In this document: one piece after another, positions 27,601 to 36,400 of the stretch
Layout: the number at the start of each line of letters is the position of its first letter
Position numbering within the stretch: position 1 is the stretch's first letter
Origin: an uncultured Ignavibacteria bacterium
Lineage (GTDB): Bacteria > Bacteroidota > Ignavibacteria > SZUA-365
Assembly (NCBI GenBank): GCA_913061095.1
Contig: CAJXVM010000002.1
Span: 124,001 to 188,000, forward strand
Direction of reading: 5' to 3'
Length of the DNA stretch: 64,000 nt
Program-made: the position numbers and the translations under genes
Notes under the pieces: generated by a model
The model's input: the letters and a program-made list of their open reading frames with translations, nothing else
Told to the model about the DNA's origin: nothing
Databases searched by the model: none

Positions 27601-29199
27601 TCATGTGATGAATTCCTTGGTGATATCGCGGTTTTTCCGCCGGGAAATCACCTGGAATTCGTCAACGGGCAGTGTGTGTTCGGCGACCACCTTGATGCGG
27701 ACGAAGTACTTGAGCATCATGCGCGCGACATGCGAAAGCCGGCCCTCGGTGAGAAAATCCGCCATGGTGGGATGCACCTTCAGTGTGATCCGCAGATCCT
27801 TGCTTTTCGCGCGGAAGCGCCGCATCCACCGCTCGATCTGTGTCAGCATCGATGTTTTCGACAGCACACGGCCCGTTCCCTGGCAGGTGGGACAGGTTTC
27901 ACTCACCGACATCTGCACGCTTTCGCGCACGCGCTGGCGCGTGATCTGCATGAGCCCGAACTCCGTCAGCGGCAGAATGGTGTACTTGGCGCGATCGCGC
28001 CGCATTTCACGCCGCATTTCATCGAAGAGCTTACGCCTGTTTTCCTCATTGTCCATGTCAATGAAGTCGATGACGAGGATGCCGCCGAGGTCACGCAGCC
28101 GCACCTGCCGCGCGATTTCGCGTGCGGCTTCAAGGTTCGTGCGCAGGGAATTCAGCTCCTGCTCACGCTTGGCCGCATAGCGACCGCTGTTGACATCGAT
28201 GACTTTCATCGCTTCGGTGTGCTCGATAATCAGGTACCCTCCGCTCTTCAGCCACACGCGCCGGGCCATTGACTGCTGAATCTGTTTTTCGATGTCAAGC
28301 TTGTCGAAAATCGGAATCTGGTCGCTGTGCAGCTGAAGCACATCCACCTTATGCGGCGCGACAAGGTTGAGGTACGCACGAATCTCACGGTACATTTTCC
28401 GGGAATCCACCGCAACACGCGTTACATCCTCGGAAAACAGATCGCGCATCGTGCTCGAGGAGGTGTTCATGTCCTTGTAGAGAAGCGCCGGTGGACGCGA
28501 TTTACGCATCGTGCGCTCGATCTCACGCCAGCTGGCAATCAGTCCCTCAAGATCGGCGCGCAGGACGTCCTCCGATTTCCCTTCGGCCACAGTGCGGATG
28601 ATCACCCCGAAGCCACTTGGCAGAATCGAACGGGTGAGACGGCGAAGGCGTCGCTTTTCCTTGAAATTCTGAATTTTGCGCGAGACGCCAATTTTATTGT
28701 CGAATGGCATCAGCACCAGGAATCGTCCCGGGAGCGCGACTTCCGTTGTCACGCGCACGCCCTTGCTTCCCACCGGTTCCTTGAAAATCTGAACGACGAT
28801 TTCCTGGCCGCGGGTCAGCTGCACCTGCGACGGCGGACGCCGTCTGCGCGACCGCCTCCTGTCGCCGCCTTTCTTCCCTTTCGGCCGCCCCCCTGATCCG
28901 TCGTCGTCGTCGTCACTGTCGCTATCGTCGATCTCGTCATCGTCACCGGTGATGGCCGCGTATTCACGGAAGGCATCACCGACGTCGGAAAAATGAAGGA
29001 ATGCATCCTGCTCCAGCCCAATATCGATGAAGGAGGCCTGAATACCCGGCATAACCTTGGCGATCGTGCCGAGGTAGATATCCCCCACCATGCGCTCCTT
29101 CTCCTCGCTTTCGATAAAAAGTTCGGCGAGTCGACCGTCCTCGACGATCGCAATGCGTTGCAGATCATCGGAGGCATTGATGATAATTTCTTTTTGCAT
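27601..29199 (-). CDS. rng: Ribonuclease G (RNase E/G family) with charged insertion
   Basis: 532 residues. Endoribonuclease acting in rRNA processing and mRNA decay. An S1 domain starts at about residue 36 (MVGDIYLGTIAKVMPGIQASFIDIG in two parts), but is interrupted by about 45 residues (85-130) with an acidic run (DDDEIDDSDSDDDDD) then a basic run (KGKKGGDRRRSRRRRPP). The catalytic Asp residues lie in KVIDVNSGRY and ILVIDFIDMD, and the Zn-link Cys pair in CPTCQGTG. Start at ATG 29199 without a clear ribosome-binding site. The insertion is far larger than in E. coli RNase G and may bind RNA or protein partners. Terminated at 27505-27531. Confidence 0.93.
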   Translation of the reverse strand: MQKEIIINASDDLQRIAIVEDGRLAELFIESEEKERMVGDIYLGTIAKVMPGIQASFIDIGLEQDAFLHFSDVGDAFREYAAITGDDDEIDDSDSDDDDDGSGGRPKGKKGGDRRRSRRRRPPSQVQLTRGQEIVVQIFKEPVGSKGVRVTTEVALPGRFLVLMPFDNKIGVSRKIQNFKEKRRLRRLTRSILPSGFGVIIRTVAEGKSEDVLRADLEGLIASWREIERTMRKSRPPALLYKDMNTSSSTMRDLFSEDVTRVAVDSRKMYREIRAYLNLVAPHKVDVLQLHSDQIPIFDKLDIEKQIQQSMARRVWLKSGGYLIIEHTEAMKVIDVNSGRYAAKREQELNSLRTNLEAAREIARQVRLRDLGGILVIDFIDMDNEENRRKLFDEMRREMRRDRAKYTILPLTEFGLMQITRQRVRESVQMSVSETCPTCQGTGRVLSKTSMLTQIERWMRRFRAKSKDLRITLKVHPTMADFLTEGRLSHVARMMLKYFVRIKVVAEHTLPVDEFQVISRRKNRDITKEFIT

Positions 29200-29298
29200 A
29201 TGTATCGCTCGTTAAAACCTGTATATGGGGCAGCGCCGAACGCCAGTGCATCCGGTCTGACCGTCACTATCATATCTCACGGCTGCTGCCGTGTCATC

Positions 29299-30906
29299 TC
29301 AAAGCTGGGAAAGCAGCGATACGCGAACACCGTCGAAGGGCAGGATTTCACGGCAGATCCCGCTCGTGCAGACAAGCCCTCCGCGCTCAGTGCCGTAACT
29401 GATGGTTGCGATATGCTGATTTCCGAGACGGTATGCGAATTCCAGCGTACGCCAGAAGTCCTTGCCCGTCTTGTCTTCTTCATCCGTCGTGTACTCCATG
29501 CGAAGTGTCACGGACCATTGCGCGGCACGCGCGAACGTCAGTGAAACGAATTCGTTGAAGTATTCCGGATTTTTCTGACTGAATGAATCATGGAAAAACT
29601 GCTGCTCGAACGTGGCACCGATACTGTACTCCTTGTTCAGCATGTACTCGATGCGCACTGGAAACGTCGTACTCGATTGCTCATGCGGCTGATTCGCCTC
29701 ATACGGAGCGTCATAGCGCCTGTTCACGGCGGCGCGGAGGTACGACTGTCCGTCGAAATACCATTCCACTTCACCATACAGCTCCCAGAATGGAGAGAAT
29801 TTTTCATCGAGCGTCGGCATGAACGATACGTCGCGATCATAGGTCACGAGGAATCCGTCGCGTGTGACGTAGCCATCGTGCCGGCTCGCCATCGCACCAT
29901 TGAGGTTGATCGTAACGGTGGGTGAGACGGAATAGAACACATCGAGCTGCATGCCGACTTCGTCGTTGAAGTCCACGACATGCGGATTGCGCGAAAGCAG
30001 CGTGAAATAATGCTCCTTGTGCACGATCGGCGGATTCTGCATCGGCAACATGCGTGTCGGCCGGTTCGGATCGCGCTCCTCTTCCCCGACCACGTCATAG
30101 CGGTAGTCCTTGTATTCGAAGGTCACCCCGAGGCCGATATCGGAAGTATAGGAAATACTTCCATACCAGGCATCGCCGTCGCTCTCATAGGAGCGGAAAC
30201 CCCCGCCAGGCTGCGGACTCATGATGCTCGAGCGCTTCCAGGCACGCTGCACGAACACATCGAAGCCGAGCCCGCGAAGCGTGACCATGAACTCCGGAAT
30301 GTCGGCATGCACCTGATCCATGCCGAACGGCGTCGGCAGTTCGCCGTCCGCGCCGACGATACTTCCGCCGAGGCGGAGAAAACGGAACGGACGCACATCC
30401 ACGTGCCCGCTGCGTACGGAGTACGTCTCGATGCGGTCGGAATTCAGCAGATCGTAGTAGCGCATCGTCCCGAGTGCGAATATGGCGTTCACATGGCGGT
30501 TGCGGTACGTGCCGCGCAGTCCGTCGAGACGCGTGTCATAATTGATACCGCGGTTCTCGAAGAGGTTCATTGCCAGGCCCTTGCCGTAAAGCGTGTAGAA
30601 ATCACCGGCACGCAGTTCGAGACCCTTTTTGGAAAACTCGACGAAGCGCTTCCGGATACCCTGATAGCGGGGACCAAACTCGGGAGGATCGTCATACAGG
30701 TACTCGAAACCGACGGTGAAGTCGTCCCAGAAAAGCCGAACGTTCGTCTGGTTTTCAATGTACTCCTTGTCGCGGAGCTGTCCGCCGATTACCTGCTCGC
30801 CGTTCCCGTAACGCATGAAGTTGCCCACGGAATATTCCACCTGTGCGAACAGGGCAGCCGGACCGCACAGAACGAGTGCCGCCAGCAGCAAACCAAAACG
30901 TTTCAT
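29299..30906 (-). CDS. DUF6029-family outer-membrane barrel protein
   Basis: 535 residues. A signal peptide (MKRFGLLLAALVLCGPAALFAQ) is followed by SVGNFMRYGNGEQVIGGQL and long alternating beta strands through to the end (VRVSLLSQL), which fits an outer-membrane barrel. The N-terminal part and spacing match DUF6029, a Bacteroidota/Ignavibacteria family of unknown function that often accompanies a TlpA-like thiol protein, as here. The start overlaps the stop of that neighbour by 4 bases. One Cys pair (CTSGIC) lies near the C-terminus and could form a disulfide, suiting the neighbour. Function not known. Confidence 0.82.
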   Translation of the reverse strand: MKRFGLLLAALVLCGPAALFAQVEYSVGNFMRYGNGEQVIGGQLRDKEYIENQTNVRLFWDDFTVGFEYLYDDPPEFGPRYQGIRKRFVEFSKKGLELRAGDFYTLYGKGLAMNLFENRGINYDTRLDGLRGTYRNRHVNAIFALGTMRYYDLLNSDRIETYSVRSGHVDVRPFRFLRLGGSIVGADGELPTPFGMDQVHADIPEFMVTLRGLGFDVFVQRAWKRSSIMSPQPGGGFRSYESDGDAWYGSISYTSDIGLGVTFEYKDYRYDVVGEEERDPNRPTRMLPMQNPPIVHKEHYFTLLSRNPHVVDFNDEVGMQLDVFYSVSPTVTINLNGAMASRHDGYVTRDGFLVTYDRDVSFMPTLDEKFSPFWELYGEVEWYFDGQSYLRAAVNRRYDAPYEANQPHEQSSTTFPVRIEYMLNKEYSIGATFEQQFFHDSFSQKNPEYFNEFVSLTFARAAQWSVTLRMEYTTDEEDKTGKDFWRTLEFAYRLGNQHIATISYGTERGGLVCTSGICREILPFDGVRVSLLSQL

Positions 30907-31418
30907 TCCTGCTCCAGGATTTTCTTGATGTCATCCTCGATTTCGTGTTCGTCACCGGCGATGTATCCCGTACGCTTCGCGACAAGTTCGCCATCCTGAT
31001 TGATCAGGAGTGAGTAAGGCATGCTCTGACCGTTGAGCTTTTTGAACACCTCACTGTTGGGATCGAGCCAGAAATCGTAGGGCAGTTTCTGTGCCTTCAC
31101 ATACGCCTTGACCTTTGCCAGGCTGCGCGGGTTGTCGAGATTGATGGCGAGATAGTGGAAGTTCTGGTCCTTGTATTTTTCGTACACGGGTTTGAGCGCT
31201 TTCATTTCCTGCTTGCAGGGTTCGCACCACATGGCCCAGAAGCTGATGAACACGGCACCCCTGTCACTGCCGTCACGGATGTCGGCGAGGTAATCCTGGA
31301 AGGAATGCTCATCGCCGTCGATGTCCTGCAGATAAAGGTCAACGGAAGTCAGATCCTGTGCGGCGACCCGTCCGGCGACGCTCAGGAACACGGCAAGGAG
31401 AACAACAAACGTTTTCAT
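30903..31418 (-). CDS. TlpA-like periplasmic thiol-disulfide protein
   Basis: 171 residues from ATG 31418 (a GTG 6 bases upstream is less likely). Signal peptide MKTFVVLLAVFLSVAGRVAAQ, then a thioredoxin fold with active site FWAMWCEPCKQE and cis-Pro in SMPYSLLI. TlpA/ResA-type proteins keep Cys residues reduced in the envelope. It overlaps the DUF6029 gene by 4 bases, so the partner's Cys pair near its end is a plausible client. It may also be redox-linked to the VKOR-family protein at 16.2 kb, with no genomic link to support this. Confidence 0.88.
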   Translation of the reverse strand: MKTFVVLLAVFLSVAGRVAAQDLTSVDLYLQDIDGDEHSFQDYLADIRDGSDRGAVFISFWAMWCEPCKQEMKALKPVYEKYKDQNFHYLAINLDNPRSLAKVKAYVKAQKLPYDFWLDPNSEVFKKLNGQSMPYSLLINQDGELVAKRTGYIAGDEHEIEDDIKKILEQE

Positions 31419-31455
31419 ACACACAATCCTGAAATGATTGAAACACTCATTATGA

Positions 31456-32073
31456 TCACGTCCCGAGCGGGACGTTGTACATGTTCAAAATATCACGCAC
31501 TCCCTGCACGGATACATACTGGTATGCATGCAATCCGAGAGCGGATGCGGCATCCACATACGCCGCGATATCGTCGAAATAGAGCGCCTGATCGGCGGGG
31601 ACACCGGCTCGGCGCAGAGCCTCGTGAAAGATGCCGGGAGCCGGCTTCACGAAGCCGGTATCATACGAGAACACCTGCTCGTCGAACGGTGCGAACACCT
31701 CGGGGAATCGCTCGCGTGCATAGGCGATATGCATGGGATTGGTGTTCGACAGCATGACGAGACGGAGCGAGGATTTCACATCGCGCATGAGCGCGAGATA
31801 CTCCTCGTTCAGCCAGAAAATGTCGCCCCAGAGCATACGGAAATGCTCTTCGTCGAGCTGGCCTGGCGCATCGAGCAGCATGCCGGCTTCGCGGAGAAAC
31901 ACGTCGGTCTCCGCCGCCCCGCGTTCGAATTCCTGTACCAGCGTCCAGAAGCGCTGTTCCTTTTCTTCGTTCCACGGTGTATGCGGGAAATGCTCCGACA
32001 GCCGCTGCGCGATGATGCGGTGGTCGAAATGCAGGAGGACGTTGCCCAGATCACTGATAAGCGCGCGGATCAT
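31456..32073 (-). CDS. HAD-superfamily phosphatase, YihX-like
   Basis: 205 residues. Start at ATG 32073 overlaps the peroxiredoxin stop by 4 bases; the longer frame is a shadow of that gene. HAD motif I is ALISDLGNVLLHFD (catalytic Asp8; the usual second Asp is Gly, as in YihX), motif II is LSNTNP, motif III is the Lys in GFVKPAPGIF and motif IV is YFDD. YihX acts on glucose-1-phosphate; here the substrate is unknown. An inverted repeat (ACGTCCCG/CGGGACGT, 31458-31475) overlaps its stop without a T-run. Confidence 0.85.
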   Translation of the reverse strand: MIRALISDLGNVLLHFDHRIIAQRLSEHFPHTPWNEEKEQRFWTLVQEFERGAAETDVFLREAGMLLDAPGQLDEEHFRMLWGDIFWLNEEYLALMRDVKSSLRLVMLSNTNPMHIAYARERFPEVFAPFDEQVFSYDTGFVKPAPGIFHEALRRAGVPADQALYFDDIAAYVDAASALGLHAYQYVSVQGVRDILNMYNVPLGT

Positions 32074-32510
32074 GTATTCAGCTCCTGCAGGAGACGCTCC
32101 GGCTTGATATACCATGCAGGGAAGGTTTTGTACGCGAAGCGGATCATCCCCTCCGCGTCCAGGATGTATACCGCGCGCTGTGCCATGCCGAGAAGATTCA
32201 GTACGTCGTAGGACCGGCATACTTCCCTGTCGGCGTCCGCGAGCAGCGGAAAGGGGAAGGCGCAGCGCACCTGAAAACGGTCATGCGAGCGCACGTCATC
32301 GGTGCTGACAGCGAGGATCTTCGCGCCGGCACTCTCGAATTCCGCCACATGCGCCGCATAATCGTTCAGCTGCTTCGTGCACACGGCGGAATGATCTTTG
32401 GGATAGAAGACCAGTACGACTGGACTGCCAAGAAAATCACTGAGGGAAACGGGGGAACCGTTCGAATCAGGGAGGGTGAATTCCGGGGCGCGTGTGTTGG
32501 GAGGAAGCAT
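32070..32510 (-). CDS. Peroxiredoxin, AhpC/Bcp type
   Basis: 146 residues. ATG 32510 is chosen over TTG 32513. Thioredoxin-fold peroxidase of the AhpC/TSA class: the active-site stretch is YPKDHSAVCTKQ, where the peroxidatic Cys is in the PxxxSxxC form with Ser in place of the common Thr. The resolving Cys five residues later, seen in Bcp, is missing; two more Cys (VRCAF, REVCRSY) could resolve it or it could be 1-Cys. It destroys peroxides in the cytoplasm. Overlaps the HAD gene by 4 bases. A promoter candidate lies at 32541-32571. Confidence 0.88.
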   Translation of the reverse strand: MLPPNTRAPEFTLPDSNGSPVSLSDFLGSPVVLVFYPKDHSAVCTKQLNDYAAHVAEFESAGAKILAVSTDDVRSHDRFQVRCAFPFPLLADADREVCRSYDVLNLLGMAQRAVYILDAEGMIRFAYKTFPAWYIKPERLLQELNT

Positions 32511-32540
32511 CAATCAGGTGTTGCCGAACAACGAAACAAA

Positions 32541-32574
32541 GCAAGATAGCGAAAGGGTGAAGCGGAATCAACTT
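32541..32574 (-). promoter_or_regulatory. Possible promoter of the peroxiredoxin-HAD pair
   Basis: Minus strand: TTGATT, 17 bases, TATCTT, ending 31 bases before ATG 32510. The same sequence also fits a Bacteroidota spacing of TTG-N20-TATCTTGC. Two readings, one location. Confidence 0.35.
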
Positions 32575-32629
32575 CTTTGTTTTCAAGGGATAATGCGCCG
32601 CGCGCATATATCGTTTACCCCTTGCTCCG

Positions 32630-32705
32630 CCTCCGGGTTCCCGCTCCGCCTCCGGGTTCCCGCTCCGCCTCCGGGTTCCCGCTCCGCCTCCGGGTTCCCG
32701 CTCCG
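32630..32705. repeat. Four-copy 19-bp tandem repeat
   Basis: Four exact copies of CCTCCGGGTTCCCGCTCCG (19 bases), with a partial copy at the left (ending GCTCCG). Nineteen is not a multiple of three, so it is not coding. Each unit is GC-rich and could form short hairpins. It is likely a variable-number minisatellite or a spreading intergenic repeat. Confidence 0.9.
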
Positions 32706-32814
32706 CAGCCATCCCCCGCGCATCAACGCCACGCCGTGAAACGCTGCGATGACGTCCCGTGTTAGGGAGTCATGAGAAATACTGACGCTGCACAAAATGT
32801 CTGGAGAAACTGAT

Positions 32815-33279
32815 ATGGCGACAACACGATACTGGTTGCTCAAATCCGAACCTGGTGCGTACAGCATCGAGGATCTGAAAAAGGACAAAACAACGTTCTG
32901 GGACGGCGTACGTAACTACCAGGCACGGAATATGCTCCGTGATGACATCAAGAAGGGCGACCGCGTGTTCTTCTATCACAGCAACGCCAAACCACCCGCC
33001 ATCGTCGGAGTGGCGCGCGTTGTCCGCGACGGATATCCCGACCACACACAGTTCGAGCAGGGACATCCGAAATTCGATCCCAAAACCTCACCCGACAATC
33101 CGCGCTGGTACATGGTGGACATCGCGTTCGAAAAGGAGTTCGCTGAACCTCTCCCTATCGATCAGCTGCGCGACATCCCGGAACTTGAGGGAATGGAACT
33201 CCTGCGTAAAGGCAGTCGGCTTTCGGTGCAGCCCGTGACGAAGAAGGAATGGGACACCATCATGAAGCACGCACGCTGA
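32815..33279 (+). CDS. EVE-domain protein
   Basis: 154 residues. GGAGAA at 32802-32807 supports ATG 32815; an upstream ATG at 32797 is in frame but less placed. The whole chain is an EVE domain of the PUA superfamily: YWLLKSEPGAYSIEDL at the start, FWDGVRNYQARN, DRVFFYHSN, GVARVVRDGYPD and a WYMVDI core. EVE proteins bind modified bases in DNA or RNA. No methyltransferase or restriction gene is nearby, so this one stands alone, as in most genomes. Precise ligand unknown. Confidence 0.92.
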   Translation: MATTRYWLLKSEPGAYSIEDLKKDKTTFWDGVRNYQARNMLRDDIKKGDRVFFYHSNAKPPAIVGVARVVRDGYPDHTQFEQGHPKFDPKTSPDNPRWYMVDIAFEKEFAEPLPIDQLRDIPELEGMELLRKGSRLSVQPVTKKEWDTIMKHAR

Positions 33280-33313
33280 AACGCCTCCCATACGTCCACC
33301 CGCGATAGGCTGA

Positions 33314-33334
33314 GCACAAACGCTGATTTTGTGC
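33314..33334 (+). terminator. Possible terminator of the EVE gene
   Basis: GCACAAA/TTTGTGC arms with a 7-base loop, 35 bp after the EVE stop. The bases following are GTTACGCTGTTTT, so a true T-run comes only after a gap. Confidence 0.35.
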
Positions 33335-33421
33335 GTTACGCTGTTTTCATGCGATACACGTTCCTCCCTCGTTAGGCTGACGTGTCGGAAGGCCCGACGG
33401 GGAAACGGAAGGGGTACGGCG

Positions 33422-36400
33422 CTATTTCAGCAGCCGCATCGGCCGCATGCGCACCTGCGTGGGAGTCTTCAATACGCTGATGTAAATACCGGAGGTCAGA
33501 TCTCCAGCCTCGAACGCAACCTGATATCGCCCGGGTTCAATTGAGGACTGCAGCAGCGTGGCGACACGGCGGCCCAGAACATCCATCACGAACAGTTCCG
33601 TGTGACCTCTCTCGATTACTTCGAACGTGATGACGGTCATCGCATTGAAGGGATTCGGGTGGTTCGGTTCGAGAGCCAACTCACCTGTCGCGTCAAACAG
33701 GCGCTCGCCGCCCTCCCGGCAGATGCCGAGACGGAACTCCCCGTCGATGCGTGTCAGTGCGACGTCCGGCAGATCCCAGGAGAAGGATTCGATCACCAGC
33801 GGCGTGGAAGATGCGTTCCCGAGTGCGGCAACGAACTCGAGGCGGTGCAGCAGCTCGCTCGTTGAATCGAACGGGCCCGAGAGATCGATGATCCTCTGTC
33901 CGCCGACAAGACGCCCTTCCGGCGTTCCCCCGACCGGCACGAGCAGACTGCCGTTGAAACGAATCCGCGCATCATACGTCTGCACTCCCGCCGCGACCAG
34001 ATCATGCCGATCCGTCATGCGGAAGTCAATCGTCACGTGTTCGCCGGGATTCGCCTCAACCACAGGGAGCGCTACCGTGGATGCCGGTTCCAGCGGATCG
34101 ACATGACGCTGCCAGGAATACGGCAGCGAAATCGTGTCACAGCCGAAATCACTCCAGATCCGCACCCAGTACAGAGTATCGGGATTCGAGCGCATGATGC
34201 GATCCGTTGCGCCCGGGATTGCCACGCGCCGGCCGTCGATCTCCCAGTACCACTGATAACGCGGTGCTGGAGTCGAGATCAGCGAATCACCGGTGCGGCT
34301 GATCTGTGGCGGTTCCGGGATAGGGTGCACCGTTACCGTCAGCGGGAGCGCATCACCCCGACACCCATCCTGTGTCCATACCGACAGGTCGTACCTGCCG
34401 CTGCTGCGCACGGTGATGGTGCGTGTCGTATCTCCGGTGGACCAAGCATATCGCGCGTATGGTTGTTCACTGCGCAGACGCACGCTGTCTCCCTCGCAGA
34501 ATTCCAGCGGCCCTTCCGCGATGATCTGCGGGAACGGCAGGGGATTGAACCGCAGTTCGTACGGAACAGCGGCGCCGCTGCATCCGTCGGCAGTCGTGAC
34601 AGTCACGCCGTATGAGCCGGCGCTGCGTACCGTCAGCGTCGGCGCAGTCGAACCATCGGACCACCGGTATCCGGCGTATGGTTTCCTCAGTCCGAGTACG
34701 ACGCTGTCTCCCTCGCACACCGGCTCCGCGGTCAGTGCAATGATTTCCGGCGCGGGAAGCGGATGGACCACAACGCTGACGGAGGGCGATATTCCAACAC
34801 ATCCCGCGGTGGAAACCACGGTGACAGAGTAGCTGCCGGCACGGTCAACCGTAATCTCCCGAGTGCTGTCCCCCGTCGACCACTCGTATCGCGCGAACCC
34901 AGAGGGCGCAGACAGTGTGACGTTTTCACCTTCGCAGAATGCCAGCGGTCCGCCAGCCCCGATCACCGGCTCGGGGATGGGGTGTACGATAACCGTAATC
35001 GTCGTGTCTCCGCGGCAGGATGCACGGCCGAACACCTGGTCGATGCGCACGGAGTAACTTCCCGGCGCGGGCCAGGACACCGTGATACCCGATGTTCCCT
35101 GCCCCGACAGCAGCACACCGCCGCTCACGCTCCAGTCATAGGTCGCTCCCGGCATGTCCGGCACCGCGAACGACGCCGTATCACCCGCGCAGAGCTCTTT
35201 CGGACCGCTGATGCGCGGCGCCGGTTTCTCACTGACGATGACGTCAACAGTATCCGAAATGCCCGGACAACCCTCGACGGATGTCACTTCCACCCAGTAT
35301 GATCCGGCGGTCCCCGTGGTGATGCTGCGGGTCTGCGCGCCGTTGGACCACCGGTAGGATGCGAATCCCGCCCCTGCGTCGAGGCGCACACTGTCACCGA
35401 CACAGAACACCGGAGACCCAAGGATGTCGATACGCGGCTGCGGCTCCGGCCACACGGTCACCAGCACCGAATCACTGCGCACACAGCCGGCAGCGTCCAC
35501 CACGGTCACTATGTACCACATGCTGACCGGCGGAGAAGCACTCGGTGCGGCAATATCCGCGGCGCTCAGTCCTGTCGAAGGTGCCCAGCGGTAGATGTAC
35601 GGCGCCCTTCCGCGGTCGATCCGTACACGCAGCTGCGCGCTGTCTCCCGGACAGATTGCCCGGGATGGACCTGCGTTGATAGCGAGGTGGTTTACCACCA
35701 CGCGAACAGTGTCACGCGCCACGCAGCCGCTCGCACTTGTCGCAGTGACAATGTACGTCGTGGTCTGTGCTGGGGATGCGGTGGGATTGGCGATGAACGG
35801 ATAGTCGAGACCTTCCCGCGGCTCCCATTCGTATGTCACGGGAGGATCGTTCGTCGAGGCCGTGTCGCCAATCATCCGCGCCTGTCCCTCGCAGATCGCG
35901 ACATCTGGCCCAGCATTGGCATCAACATGCAGCACGGTGACCGTGACACTGTCAGTCACCGTGCAGCCGTTGCTGCTGTGTACGGTCAGATAATACGTCG
36001 TGGTGGAATCAGGCGTCACGGTATTCTGCGGCGCACCGGGATTCGGCACGGCGGATGCCGGCGACCACCGATACGTATACGGCGGTACACCGCCCGCCGC
36101 TTCTCCGCCGATGGTCACACTGCCGCCCGCGCAGAGCACCGTGTCGGGACCGGCATCGACCACGACCTGGGATACGAACACGGTCACCGTATCCTCCGAG
36201 ACGCAGCCGTTCAGGCTGGTCACCGTCATGGTATACGTCGTTGTCTGTGCAGGTGAAGCCTGCGGACTGACCGCGGCCGAATTGCTGAGACCGTTCAAGG
36301 GTGACCAGACCACCTGGTACGGAGGATGCAATCCGTTCATCGTCGCTTCCAGCTGCGTGATGCCGCCGGGACAGATGACCTTGTCAGGACCGGCATCCAC

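Larger units (their letters stand above)
32511..32814. other. Intergenic region, divergent promoters plus a tandem repeat
   Basis: 304 bp without a supported gene between the divergent peroxiredoxin and EVE genes. It holds the leftward promoter candidate, a GC-rich tandem repeat at 32630-32705 and the ribosome-binding site GGAGAA of the EVE gene at 32802. Open frames crossing it are made by the repeat. Confidence 0.75.

Noticed and set aside
32630-32705. CRISPR array
   Set aside because: Units are head-to-tail without spacers and only 19 bases; no cas genes nearby.
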